DNA of 64,000 nucleotides from Streptomyces spiramyceticus (GCF_028807635.1 NZ_JARBAX010000001.1:2321001-2385000), one strand, 5' to 3'; shown: positions 26,201-34,335, counted from the stretch's first letter. Notes: generated by a model from the sequence alone, not told the origin. Numbers and translations: made by a program.

Positions 26201-26825
26201 CCCGGCCCCCAGCGGCACGCTGCGCCTGCGGACCACCACGGCCCGGGCCCAGCAGGCCCGCCCGGACACCGGCCCGTCCCCGCTCCCCCGTCTCGTCGTC
26301 CTCGTCGACGACCTCGACGCGCTGGTCGCGCCCGCCCTCGGCAGTACGGGCAGGCCTACGGCGGGTTCGGTCGTACGGGCCCTGGAAGCGGTGGCCAGGG
26401 ACGGCGAGCGGCTCGGCGTGCATCTGGTGGCCACATCCGCCAGGCCGGACCGTACGGCGGACACCGAGCTGGCCCGTGGGACGCGGCTGCGCGTGGCGCT
26501 GGACGCCCCGCCGTCCGCCCCCATACCCGACGAGCCTGCGGCGGGACGCGGCAGGCTGCGGCACGCGGACGGCTCCGCGACGCCGTTCCAGGGGGGCCGG
26601 GTCACCGGACGCATTCCCCGTACGGCGACTCTGCGGCCCACCGTCGTGCCCCTGGAGTGGGAGCGGATGGGCGATCCGCCGACCCGGCGCCCGGTGCGCG
26701 AGCTCGGCAACGGGCCGACGGACCTGGCTCTGCTGGCCAGCGCCCTGGACCGGGCGGCCCGCACGGTCAACGCGTCACCGTTGCCGCCTCTCGGCACCCC
26801 CGTCACACCTCGCCCTGAAGCCTGA
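23226..26825 (+). CDS. FHA domain protein with EccC/FtsK-like ATPase module, soluble
   Basis: 1199-aa protein. Residues 1-~90 are a small beta-rich domain like the N-terminus of EssC-type proteins. An FHA domain (~108-200: VRIGRSTDADVPL, SRLHC, GSTNGT) has the phospho-threonine-binding Arg, Ser-x-x-His and Asn residues. Residues ~205-490 are a disordered Gly/Pro/His linker. From ~515 the EccC/EssC pre-ATPase fold appears (PRLWERGPGHPEALVLRLG, WLGWLPHLRP), then a P-loop domain with Walker A GPAGSGRT (~877-884; the usual Lys is Arg) and Walker B LVVLVDDLDAL (~1024-1034). No membrane helices or WXG100 neighbours are seen, so this is not an ordinary type VII secretion motor. The start ATG 23226 has AAGGGA upstream. 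It is divergent from pkaA, whose phospho-targets it may bind. Confidence 0.82.
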   Translation: MQIRLTVLAPRSGQSTHAVRDVLVTAPAGTALAAVASGLATAVSGPGSGPETTGAVVVYAGRERLDAQRCALGEPPLVDGAVLSLHAPAPDGEAPTALTALTETTPAQLHVVAGPDAGGIHLLHGGQVRIGRSTDADVPLDDPDVSRLHCAVTLAEDGRVSVEDLGSTNGTALDGKEVTARPVRLTPGALLRVGESALRLTPGNPRATLPTTPDGEGHLRVTRTPDETTGSTTGTTPEGPIPGPHRAGTVPYGPATGSHHPSAASGADVTARGTGAGSVRGSSAPGGRRVSGRPPAAASPAPASQSTAAGDRPGPVPHDDQGRAMPAAGGTYGEHGGPAPTASPSDAYGPGGRPGAASAAYSHGPTAPHHTGDQSAPATHGGPAGPQGSAGFGDGAHGPGNSPNRPAQGVAHGGPVPAGSDVTHAHAAYGSDGRPTAGAHPGDAPATGRSREVYSEAPRRRGGRGGIGAWARRLAGGRAETVDEYAPAEATPVGMPPAHGVAAVPSATSTTAALPEAWPDPASLLLTALGPGPRLWERGPGHPEALVLRLGTADRAAPDGGRPLPAVPVTVGLREVGSLGLAGPRARLAGLARSAVAQLAALHSPTDLEIVLISTDRSRAVEERTAEWAWLGWLPHLRPAHGQDCRLLLAYDKDQAAARVAELVRRTDEEPQGSGAEGPYTVVIVDGDPGSTALRDATARLAATGAASGIHLVCLAETPAASPLSPVAETYEAACAVSAPFRECGAAALLSGDVATALRLLRTAGGQPAGRGTLGAVDAVSAAWAERFGRALAPLRADGPPAGRPGRAAALPASARLLDELGLARATPASLMARWAAAADDGQAPGATRAWAVLGAGPRGPLCVDLTAEGPHLLIEGPAGSGRTELLRSVAASLAAAARPDRLGLVLVDGAGGGRGDGLRACTELPHVSTHLVASDPVRMREFAQALGAELKRRHELLGSLGFAEWHMNCEISGRLINQRPPSAAEQRGDLDPAPSGTLRLRTTTARAQQARPDTGPSPLPRLVVLVDDLDALVAPALGSTGRPTAGSVVRALEAVARDGERLGVHLVATSARPDRTADTELARGTRLRVALDAPPSAPIPDEPAAGRGRLRHADGSATPFQGGRVTGRIPRTATLRPTVVPLEWERMGDPPTRRPVRELGNGPTDLALLASALDRAARTVNASPLPPLGTPVTPRPEA

Positions 26826-26928
26826 CTGGACGTCACGGGCCCATCACGATCACCCAGTTGACACTGATGGCACTATTGCGGGCTCCCGACCGCCGGGCGT
26901 AGACCTGACGCACGGGACAGCGAAACCG

Positions 26929-26966
26929 GCACCGGCGCCACCTTCGTCCGAAGGCTGCGCCGGTGC
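26929..26966. promoter_or_regulatory. Nested hairpin ahead of the ABC importer operon
   Basis: GCACCGGCGC and GCGCCGGTGC form an outer 10-bp stem, and CCTTCG-TC-CGAAGG forms a perfect inner stem. It lies 28 bases before the solute-binding protein start and ~100 bases after the FHA gene. It could terminate the upstream gene or act as a leader element. Confidence 0.55.
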
Positions 26967-26994
26967 GTACGCGCACGGGAGAGACGGGGCAGTG

Positions 26995-28392
26995 ATGCGC
27001 ACAACTCTTCGCACGCACAGGGCTCACAATCCGCACAGGGCTTACAGCAGCCGAAAGGCCCGAAGGGCCGCCCTGGCGGTGATCGCCGCGAGCACGCTCG
27101 CTCTCACCGCCTGCGGTGGCGACGGCGACAAAACGCCGGAGAACAACGGGGCGAACGCGACGGAGCCGGCTGCTTCCGTCAAGCTCCCCAGGCTGAACGG
27201 CGAGGAGGTCCAGGTCGCCGCGGTCTGGACGGGCCCCGAGCAGGAGAACTTCACCAAGGTCCTCGACGAGTTCGAGAAGCGCACCGGAGCCAAGGTCACC
27301 TTCGTCCCGGCGCAGGACCCGATCGTCAACTTCCTCGGTACGAAGATCGCGGGCGGATCGCCGCCCGACGTGGCGATGCTGCCGCAGGTCGGCGCGCTCC
27401 AGCAGGCCGTGGAGCGCAAGTGGGCCAAGCCGGTCGACGCCGCCACCCAGGGCCAGCTCGACAAGAACTACTCGCAGGGCTGGAAGGACATCGGCGCCGT
27501 CGACGGCAAGCAGTACGGCGTGTACTTCAAGGCCGCCAACAAGTCCTTGATCTGGTACAACGCCCAGGTCTTCGAAGACGCGGGCGCCGAGGAGCCGAAG
27601 ACCTGGAACGACTTCCTGGCCACGGCCGAGACGATCTCCGCCTCCGGTGTCACTCCCGTCTCGGTCGGCGGCGCGGACGGCTGGACCCTCACCGACTGGT
27701 TCGAGAACATCTATCTTTCCCAGGCCGGTCCGGAGAAGTACGACCAGCTGGCCCAGCACAAGATCAAGTGGACGGACCCGTCCGTGAAGGACGCGCTGAC
27801 CACGCTGGCCGAGCTGTTCGGCAAGAAGGAGCTCATCGCGGGTGGCCAGGAAGGCGCGCTCCAAACGGAGTTCCCCGCGTCCGTCACCCAGACGTTCGCC
27901 GACGAGCCGAAGGCCGCGATGGTCTTCGAGGGCGACTTCGTCTCGGTCAACATCGCGCAGACCAAGGCGAAGATCGGTACGGACGCCAAGGTGTTCCCGT
28001 TCCCGGCGGTGGGCGACGAGCCCCCCGTGGTGACGGGCGGCGACGCGGCCGTGGCGCTCAAGGACTCGAAGGGCGCCAAGGCGCTGCTGACCTTCCTGGC
28101 CTCCACCGACGCCGCGAAGATCTGGGCCGCGGAAGGGGGGTTCGTATCGCCGAACAAGTCGATGGACGTGGCGGCGTACCCCAATGACGTTCAGCGCGAC
28201 ATCGCGAAGGCGCTGATCGCGGCGGGCGACGACTTCCGCTTCGACATGTCGGACCAGGCGCCGCAGTCGTTCGGCGGTACGCCGGGCAAGGGCGAGTGGA
28301 AGGCGCTCCAGGACTTCCTGAAGAACCCGAAGGACATCGCGGGGACCCAGCAGCGGCTGGAGTCCGACGCGGCCAAGGCGTACAAGAGCTGA
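26995..28392 (+). CDS. ABC importer solute-binding lipoprotein (sugar type)
   Basis: 465-aa exported lipoprotein. The basic N-terminus and hydrophobic ALAVIAASTLALTACGG end at a lipobox LTAC. The mature part is a family-1 extracellular solute-binding protein (VAAVWTGPEQENFTKVLDEFEKRTG, GGSPPDVAMLPQVGALQQ, GGDAAVALKD). ATG 26995 follows a GAGACGGGG. It is the first gene of a three-gene operon with two permeases and no ATPase gene; in Streptomyces such carbohydrate importers typically share the multitask ATPase MsiK (established for other systems, inferred here). Substrate unknown; alpha-glucoside or oligosaccharide is a guess. Confidence 0.9.
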   Translation: MRTTLRTHRAHNPHRAYSSRKARRAALAVIAASTLALTACGGDGDKTPENNGANATEPAASVKLPRLNGEEVQVAAVWTGPEQENFTKVLDEFEKRTGAKVTFVPAQDPIVNFLGTKIAGGSPPDVAMLPQVGALQQAVERKWAKPVDAATQGQLDKNYSQGWKDIGAVDGKQYGVYFKAANKSLIWYNAQVFEDAGAEEPKTWNDFLATAETISASGVTPVSVGGADGWTLTDWFENIYLSQAGPEKYDQLAQHKIKWTDPSVKDALTTLAELFGKKELIAGGQEGALQTEFPASVTQTFADEPKAAMVFEGDFVSVNIAQTKAKIGTDAKVFPFPAVGDEPPVVTGGDAAVALKDSKGAKALLTFLASTDAAKIWAAEGGFVSPNKSMDVAAYPNDVQRDIAKALIAAGDDFRFDMSDQAPQSFGGTPGKGEWKALQDFLKNPKDIAGTQQRLESDAAKAYKS

Positions 28393-28404
28393 CGGGTTGA
28401 CGCG

Positions 28405-29760
28405 ATGACGTCAGCGACCGCGGGGGGCGCGGCGAAGGTGCCGCCGCCCCCCGACGCCAGCGGTACACGCAAGAGCGTGACAGGCACACGTAAATCCATA
28501 GCGGTCGGCTTCCTGCTGCCCGCACTGGTGCTGCTCGGCGCGCTCGTGGTCTACCCGATCGGGTACTCGGTCTACCGGAGCTTCTTCGACAAGTCGGGCG
28601 ACAGCTTCGCCGGCCTCGACAACTTCGTCGAGATCTTCACCGACGACACCATCCTGACGGCCGTCAAGAACAACGCGGTCTGGGTGGTCGTCGCCCCCAC
28701 CGTCTCGACCGCACTCGGCCTGATATTCGCCGTACTCACCGAACGCATCCGCTGGGGTACGGCCTTCAAGCTGCTGGTCTTCATGCCGATGGCGATCTCG
28801 ATGCTCGCCGCGGGCATCATCTTCCGCCTGGTGTACGAGCAGGATCCCGAGCGCGGCGTCGCGAACGCCGTCGCGGTGAGCGTCCATGACACCTTCTCCG
28901 AAGCGGCCGGCTTCACAAAGGCACGTCCCCTTCCGATTCATCCGCTGAAGGCGGGCGGCGGCGGGTCCTTCGTCACCAAGGAGACGGTCTCGGCGGGCGA
29001 TCCGGTGCTGCTGCCGCTGGTCGGCGTCCCGCCCGCCAAGATGCCGGGCGACGCGAAGAAGGCCGCGCCCGCCCCCACCGAGCCGGACAAGGTCACCGGC
29101 ACCGCCTGGCTCGACTTCACGAAGGGCGGCGGCGGCAAGCCCAACACCATCGACTCCACAGAGCTGGGCCTCAAGGGCATCAAGGTCGAGGCGGTCAAGG
29201 ACGGCAAGGTCGTCGACACGGCCAAGGCCGGCGCCGACGGTACGTTCACGCTCTCCGCGGAGGCCGACGGCGCCCAACTGCGCTTCCCCGCGTCGAACTT
29301 CAAGGAGCCGTACAACGGTGTCGACTGGCTCGGCCCGAGCCTCGTGACACCGGCCATCATCGGGAGTTACGTCTGGATGTGGGCGGGCTTCGCGATGGTG
29401 CTGATCGCGGCGGGGCTCGCGGGTCTGCCGCGCGAGCTGCTGGAGGCGGCCCGGGTCGACGGCGCGAACGAATGGCAGGTCTTCCGCCGCGTCACCGTGC
29501 CGCTGCTCGCGCCCGTACTGGCGGTGGTGCTGGTCACGCTGATGATCAATGTGCTGAAGATCTTCGACCTGGTGTTCATCATCGCCCCGGGCTCGTCTCA
29601 GGACGACGCGAATGTGCTGGCGCTCCAGCTCTACCGCTCGTCGTTCGGTACGGACGCCGACCCGGGCATCGGCAGCGCGATCGCCGTACTCCTGCTGCTG
29701 CTCGTCGTCCCGGTGATGCTCTTCAATATCCGGCGGATGCGACGGGAGGCCCGACGGTGA
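28405..29760 (+). CDS. ABC sugar permease 1 with inserted extracytoplasmic domain
   Basis: 451 aa, against about 300 for typical MalF-like permeases. The first helices (~32-58, 90-112, 121-143) are normal, with FMPMAISMLAAGIIFRLVYEQDP leading outside. An extra ~145 residues (~157-303) follow before the permease resumes at GVDWLGPSLVTPAIIGSYVWMW. The insert ends in a prealbumin/Cna-B-like beta module (GTAWLDF, LGLKGIKVEAVKDGK, AGADGTFTLS). The EAA loop that contacts the ATPase is intact (LPRELLEAARVDGAN, 341-355). The place of the insert is like the P2 loop of MalF, which touches the binding protein. The stop overlaps the next permease (GTGA). Confidence 0.9.
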   Translation: MTSATAGGAAKVPPPPDASGTRKSVTGTRKSIAVGFLLPALVLLGALVVYPIGYSVYRSFFDKSGDSFAGLDNFVEIFTDDTILTAVKNNAVWVVVAPTVSTALGLIFAVLTERIRWGTAFKLLVFMPMAISMLAAGIIFRLVYEQDPERGVANAVAVSVHDTFSEAAGFTKARPLPIHPLKAGGGGSFVTKETVSAGDPVLLPLVGVPPAKMPGDAKKAAPAPTEPDKVTGTAWLDFTKGGGGKPNTIDSTELGLKGIKVEAVKDGKVVDTAKAGADGTFTLSAEADGAQLRFPASNFKEPYNGVDWLGPSLVTPAIIGSYVWMWAGFAMVLIAAGLAGLPRELLEAARVDGANEWQVFRRVTVPLLAPVLAVVLVTLMINVLKIFDLVFIIAPGSSQDDANVLALQLYRSSFGTDADPGIGSAIAVLLLLLVVPVMLFNIRRMRREARR

Positions 29761-30659
29761 CCACCACGACCACTCCGACCACCACGGGCGCAGAAGCGGT
29801 CAAGGCCAAGCAGTCCCTCCCGGCGCGGATCGCTGCGCGCGCGGGCGGCGGTGCGGTGCGGGTCTTTCTCCTCGTGGTCGCGCTGTTCTGGCTGATGCCG
29901 ACGATCGGGCTGCTGGTCTCTTCGCTGCGCGATCCCACCGACATTGCCGAGTCGGGCTGGTGGGAGGTCTTCTCGGCCCCCTCCCAGCTCACCGTCGACA
30001 ACTACTCCAGCCTCCTCGACAACAACATCATCATCGACTCCCTGTTCAGCACGGTCATGATCACCGTTCCGGCGACCGTTCTGGTCGTGGTGATCGGCTC
30101 ACTCGCCGGATACGCCTTCGCCTGGATGGACTTCCCGGGCCGCGACTGGTGGTTCCTGGTCGTCGTCGGCCTGCTGGTGGTCCCGGTGCAGGTCGCCCTG
30201 GTCCCGGTGTCCGAACTCTTCGGCAAGATCGGCATTTTCGAGACCACCGCGGGCGTGGTGCTCTTCCACGTCGCCTTCGGCCTGCCCTTCGCGATCTTCC
30301 TGCTGCGCAACTTCTTCGCGGAGATCCCCCGGGAGCTCCTTGAAGCGGCGCGGCTCGACGGGGCGGGCGAGATCCGGCTGTTCACGCGTGTCGTGATGCC
30401 GCTCGGCGGCCCGGCCATCGCCTCGCTGGGCATCTTCCAGTTCCTCTGGGTCTGGAACGACATGCTGGTCGCGCTGATCTTCGCCGACTCGGCCAATCCG
30501 CCGATCACGGTGGCTCTTCAGCGGCAGGTGCGGCAGTTCGGCAACAACATCGACATCCTGGCGCCCGGCGCCTTCATCTCGATGGTGATCCCGCTCATCG
30601 TGTTCTTCGCGTTCCAACGGCAGTTCGTGTCCGGCGTGATGGCGGGCGCGGTGAAGTAG
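29757..30659 (+). CDS. ABC sugar permease 2 (MalG type)
   Basis: 300-aa permease with six helices. A Thr-rich tail precedes the first helix (RVFLLVVALFWLMPTIGLLVSSLR). The EAA motif reads IPRELLEAARLDGAGEIRLF, and the C-terminus FQRQFVSGVMAGAVK is the family ending. The start GTG 29757 overlaps the stop of permease 1, so the two are translationally coupled. It forms the heterodimeric channel of the importer and needs an ATPase encoded elsewhere. A strong stem-loop 15 bases after the stop ends the operon. Confidence 0.92.
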   Translation: MTTTTTPTTTGAEAVKAKQSLPARIAARAGGGAVRVFLLVVALFWLMPTIGLLVSSLRDPTDIAESGWWEVFSAPSQLTVDNYSSLLDNNIIIDSLFSTVMITVPATVLVVVIGSLAGYAFAWMDFPGRDWWFLVVVGLLVVPVQVALVPVSELFGKIGIFETTAGVVLFHVAFGLPFAIFLLRNFFAEIPRELLEAARLDGAGEIRLFTRVVMPLGGPAIASLGIFQFLWVWNDMLVALIFADSANPPITVALQRQVRQFGNNIDILAPGAFISMVIPLIVFFAFQRQFVSGVMAGAVK

Positions 30660-30673
30660 AGCACCCAGCACAT

Positions 30674-30707
30674 GCGGCGGTCCGGCGCCCCGTAGCCGGA
30701 CCGCCGC
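30674..30707 (+). terminator. Terminator of the ABC importer operon
   Basis: GCGGCGGTCCGGC and GCCGGACCGCCGC form a perfect 13-bp stem with an 8-base loop. Confidence 0.85.
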
Positions 30708-30805
30708 CGCGTGCTTCGAGTTCCCCCGTATGCCACGTCTGGCGTAACCAACCCGCTCGGTCGGCCGTTCCGGGGCCATCTGCCCGCGTCGACTCCAGGA
30801 GTCCC

Positions 30806-33046
30806 GTGCCCCGGTTCAGCGTCATCGTGCCCGCGTACAAGGTGCAGGCTTACCTCGAAGAGTGCATGGATTCGGTGCTGGCACAGCGTTACGACGACCT
30901 CGAACTGATCGCGGTGGACGACTGCTCGCCAGACGCCTGCGGCGCGCTCATCGACGAGTTCGCCGCCCGCGACCGGCGGGTCTTCCCCGTACACCTGCGG
31001 GAAAACACCGGTCCGGGGCCCGCGCGCAACGCGGGAGTCACGAAGGCGACCGGCGACTACCTGATCTTCCTCGACGGCGACGACACCCTGGTTCCCGGCG
31101 CGCTCCAGGCCATCGCCGACCGTCTCAAGGAGACGGGCTGTCCGGACGTCCTGGTGTACGACTTCGCCCGTACGCACTGGTCGGGCGAGGCCGTGCGCAA
31201 TGAGCTCGCCGACCGGCTCAGCGAGCGGGGCCCCGCCTCCTTCGAACTCGCCGACCGGCCGGGCCTGCTGGAGATCCTCCCGGCGGCTTGGAACAAGGCG
31301 TACCACCGCGAGTTCGTGGAGAGCGAGGGCCTCGCCTTCCCGCCCGGCCGCCACGAGGGCACACCCTGGACCTACCCGGCGCTGATGGCCGCCGCCTCGA
31401 TCGCCGTCCTCGACGAGGTCTGTGTGCACCACAGGCAGCGGCGCCTGGGCAAAGCCCCCGCCGCGAACGGCCGGGGGCACTTCGACATCTTCGGCCAGTA
31501 CGACCGGGTCTTCGGCTTCATCGACTCCCGCCCCGAACTGGCCCGCTGGCGCCCGGTGATCTTCCGGCGGATGGCTGACCACTTCACCACGCCGGACACT
31601 TCCCGCCGCCGGCTCCCGGCGGGCAGCCACGCGGAGTTCTTCCGCCGGGCGCGTGCCCATTACCGCCGCTACCGCACCCCCGGCGCCGCCCCTCGTCCCG
31701 GCGCACGCCTGCGGCACGCGATGGTGCGGCTCGGCAGCCACCGCACGTACCTCACGCTACGGACCGCCCGCCGCCTGTACTCCACGCTGCGGCGCGGGTC
31801 CCGTGCCGTCCGCCGCGTCATGCGCGCCGCCGCCCTGCGCCTCCACTACCGCGTCCAGCTGCGCCTGCCGCTGCGCCCGGGGCAGGCCGTCTTCTCCGCG
31901 TACGGGCACGGCGGTTACGCCTGCAATCCGGCCGCGATCGAGGAGCAGGTGCGCGAACTCGCCCCGCACATCCGGACCTTCTGGATCGCCGATCCCCAGC
32001 ACCACCACACCGTCCCCACGGGCACCCGCCGCCTCAGGCCCGGCACGTTCGCCCACCGGACGGCGCTCGCCCGCGCCAAGTACTTGGTGAACAACACCGG
32101 CTTCGACCCGTGCCTGACCAAGCGCCCCGGCCAGGTCCTCCTCCAGACCCAGCACGGCACCCCGCTCAAGTCGATGGGCCTCGACCTCCAGGACCACCCG
32201 GCGGCCGCCCGCTCCACGGAGTTCGCCCGCCTCCTCGACGACGTCGACAAGTGGGACTACTGCCTCTCCGCCAACCGCCACTCCTCCACGGTCTGGGAGC
32301 GGGCGTACCCGTCGGGATACACCACGCTCGAATACGGCCATCCGCGCAACGACATCTTCCAGCGCGCCACCGCCGCCGATGTCGCGCGCCTGCGCGAGAC
32401 GCTCTCCGTCCCCAAGGACAGCACCTGCGTCCTGTACGCCCCGACCCACCGCGACTACAGCCGCACGCAGCGCCTCTCGCTCGATCTCGAACGGATCTCC
32501 CGCGAACTCGGCCCCCGTTTCGTCATCCTGACCCGTGCCCACCACTCCTACAACGCCCCGCTGTCCCGCCCGAGTTCCGCCCGCACGTCCCGGATCGTCG
32601 ACGTCACCGACCACCACTCGATCGAGACCCTCTGCCTGGCCGCCGACGCACTCATCACCGACTACTCGTCCCTGATGTTCGACTACGCCGTCCTCGACCG
32701 CCCGATCGTCATCCACACCGACGACTGGGACGCCTACGACGCGGCCCGCGGCACCTACTTCGACCTGCGCGAATTCCCGCCGGGCGCGATCGCCCGCACC
32801 GAGGACGAGCTGATCGACATCTTCGCCGGCGACCACTGGCGCGGCTCCCGCTCCGCCCAGTTGCGGACCGCGTTCCGGGCGCGCTTCTGCGCGTACGACG
32901 ACGGCCGGGCGGCCGAGCGCGTCGTGCGCCATGTGTTCCTCAACGAAACCTCCGGGCTGCCGCCCGTCATCCCGCTGGAGGACCGCAGTCCGGCTCCCCG
33001 GGCCGCGCCGCTGCAGAGCGAAATGAACGCCGTAGTCCTGACATAG
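30806..33046 (+). CDS. GT2 glycosyltransferase fused to CDP-glycerol:glycerophosphate glycerophosphotransferase
   Basis: 746-aa two-domain enzyme. Residues 1-~230 are a GT-A family 2 transferase (FSVIVPAYKVQAYLEECMDS, VDDCSPD, FLDGDDTLVPGA). A basic connector (~270-350) precedes a TagF/TagB-like domain (~360-730): TQHGTPLKSMGLDL, YGHPRNDIF, YAPTHRDYSR, RAHHSYN, DVTDHHSIETLCLAADALITDYSSLMFDYAVLDRP. The C-terminal half transfers polyol phosphate units from a CDP-activated donor, as in teichoic-acid synthesis; the N-terminal half would add a sugar. Together they fit a wall teichoic acid or other glycopolymer. Start GTG 30806 (V-P-R-F). A membrane glycosyltransferase gene follows after 19 bases. 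Confidence 0.88.
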   Translation: MPRFSVIVPAYKVQAYLEECMDSVLAQRYDDLELIAVDDCSPDACGALIDEFAARDRRVFPVHLRENTGPGPARNAGVTKATGDYLIFLDGDDTLVPGALQAIADRLKETGCPDVLVYDFARTHWSGEAVRNELADRLSERGPASFELADRPGLLEILPAAWNKAYHREFVESEGLAFPPGRHEGTPWTYPALMAAASIAVLDEVCVHHRQRRLGKAPAANGRGHFDIFGQYDRVFGFIDSRPELARWRPVIFRRMADHFTTPDTSRRRLPAGSHAEFFRRARAHYRRYRTPGAAPRPGARLRHAMVRLGSHRTYLTLRTARRLYSTLRRGSRAVRRVMRAAALRLHYRVQLRLPLRPGQAVFSAYGHGGYACNPAAIEEQVRELAPHIRTFWIADPQHHHTVPTGTRRLRPGTFAHRTALARAKYLVNNTGFDPCLTKRPGQVLLQTQHGTPLKSMGLDLQDHPAAARSTEFARLLDDVDKWDYCLSANRHSSTVWERAYPSGYTTLEYGHPRNDIFQRATAADVARLRETLSVPKDSTCVLYAPTHRDYSRTQRLSLDLERISRELGPRFVILTRAHHSYNAPLSRPSSARTSRIVDVTDHHSIETLCLAADALITDYSSLMFDYAVLDRPIVIHTDDWDAYDAARGTYFDLREFPPGAIARTEDELIDIFAGDHWRGSRSAQLRTAFRARFCAYDDGRAAERVVRHVFLNETSGLPPVIPLEDRSPAPRAAPLQSEMNAVVLT

Positions 33047-33065
33047 CTGATTAAAGTTCGCGTTG

Positions 33066-34280
33066 ATGACGACGCAGAAAGTCGCGGCCCGCACCTCGAA
33101 CACCGTCCCAGCCGCGCGCGCCCTCGGCGTCGTCTGGCTCACCACCCGCCTCGGCATGTTCGCCCTGCTCGTGCTGCCCTCCGGCGACCTCCTCGACGCG
33201 CCGGACATCGGCGGCGAGGTGTACCGGATCTACTACGGCTGGTACGAGCAGCTCACCCGGGGCGGCTTCCCGTTCGACGACGTCATGTGGCAGTACCCGC
33301 CAGGCGCCGGACTGGTGATCCTCACGCCCGCCGCCCTCCCGTGGCTGACCTACTTCCAGGCGTTCGTCGCCCTCACCCTCGCCGCCGACGCACTCGTCGC
33401 CCGGGCGCTCGCACGGGCCGGCGCCGCCGGCTACGGGCGCAGCGCCGCCGGCGCGTGGATGTGGGTGTGCGCGCTGCCGCTGCTCCTCCACCTCCCGCTC
33501 GTCCGGTACGACGTCCAGGCCACCGCCATCGCCGTACTGGCCCTCCTGGCGCTCCACCGCCGCCCGGTCCTCGGCGGTACGCTCGCCGGGCTCGGTGCGA
33601 TGGTGAAGGTGTGGCCGGTGCTCACGCTGCTCGGCGCTCCCCGGGGACGTACGACCAGGGAGGCATGCGCGGCGGCCGCCGCCAGTGCGGCGGTGCTGCT
33701 CGCCGTGCTCACCCTCGCCTTCTCGCACACCCTGGACTTTCTGCGGCAGCAGGGCGGCAGGGGTGTGCAGATCGAGTCGATGGCCGGGACGGTGCTCTCG
33801 CTCGCCCGCCTGGCGGGATGGTCCGGCAGGGTCGAATACCGGTACGGCTCCATGGAGTTCACCGGCCCGTATGTCTCGGCGCTCGTCCACGCATCGCTGT
33901 TCTTCACCGCCGCCGCCTTCTGCTGGCTGCTGCTGTGGCGGGTCAGGGCCCGCCGCTGGACGACCGCGACTCCCTTCGACGCCACGCTGACCGCCGTACT
34001 CCTGTTCACCGTGACCAGCCGGGTGATCAGCCCCCAGTACCTGATCTGGCTGCTGGGGCTGGCCGCCGTCTGCCTCACCTCGCGCGCCACCACCCAGCGC
34101 CCGGTCGCGGCACTGCTGCTGCCCGCGGCCGCCATCAGCGCGCTCGCATATCCGGTGCTGTACGGGGATGTCGTCGTGGGCACGCCGCTGGGCTGCGCGA
34201 TCATGGTCGTACGCAACGGTCTGCTGCTCGGCGCGGCCCTGCTGGCCTGCCGCAGGCTCTGGACGGCTTCCGGAGCGTGA
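33066..34280 (+). CDS. Polytopic GT87-type (DUF2029) glycosyltransferase
   Basis: 404-aa membrane protein with about ten helices. Its GT-C features are an acidic outer loop after helix 1 (LLDAPDIGGEVYRIYYGWYEQL) and the MWQYPPGAGL motif. The central region LHRRPVLGGTLAGLGAMVKVWP is typical of DUF2029/GT87 enzymes, which use polyprenyl-phosphate sugars, often mannose, on the outside of the membrane. ATG 33066 is preferred over the adjacent TTG 33063. It follows the teichoic-type transferase gene closely, suggesting a shared role in cell-wall glycan assembly. The acceptor is unknown. Confidence 0.82.
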   Translation: MTTQKVAARTSNTVPAARALGVVWLTTRLGMFALLVLPSGDLLDAPDIGGEVYRIYYGWYEQLTRGGFPFDDVMWQYPPGAGLVILTPAALPWLTYFQAFVALTLAADALVARALARAGAAGYGRSAAGAWMWVCALPLLLHLPLVRYDVQATAIAVLALLALHRRPVLGGTLAGLGAMVKVWPVLTLLGAPRGRTTREACAAAAASAAVLLAVLTLAFSHTLDFLRQQGGRGVQIESMAGTVLSLARLAGWSGRVEYRYGSMEFTGPYVSALVHASLFFTAAAFCWLLLWRVRARRWTTATPFDATLTAVLLFTVTSRVISPQYLIWLLGLAAVCLTSRATTQRPVAALLLPAAAISALAYPVLYGDVVVGTPLGCAIMVVRNGLLLGAALLACRRLWTASGA

Positions 34281-34296
34281 ACAAGGGCGTAAAACA

Positions 34297-34333
34297 GGGG
34301 CGCCCGGCACCGAAACCCGGTGCCGGGCGCCCC
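34297..34333. terminator. Bidirectional terminator between the GT87 and gdh genes
   Basis: GGGGCGCCCGGCACC and GGTGCCGGGCGCCCC form a perfect 15-bp stem with a 7-base loop, between convergent genes. Confidence 0.9.
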
Positions 34334-34335
34334 CT

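Noticed and set aside
23226..26825. A type VII secretion locus
   Set aside because: Only the EccC-like region is present. No WXG100 substrates, EccB/D/E or mycosin genes are in the neighbourhood, and the protein lacks membrane helices.
26858..26863. TTGACA as a -35 element upstream of the ABC importer
   Set aside because: No matching -10 hexamer lies 16-19 bases downstream.
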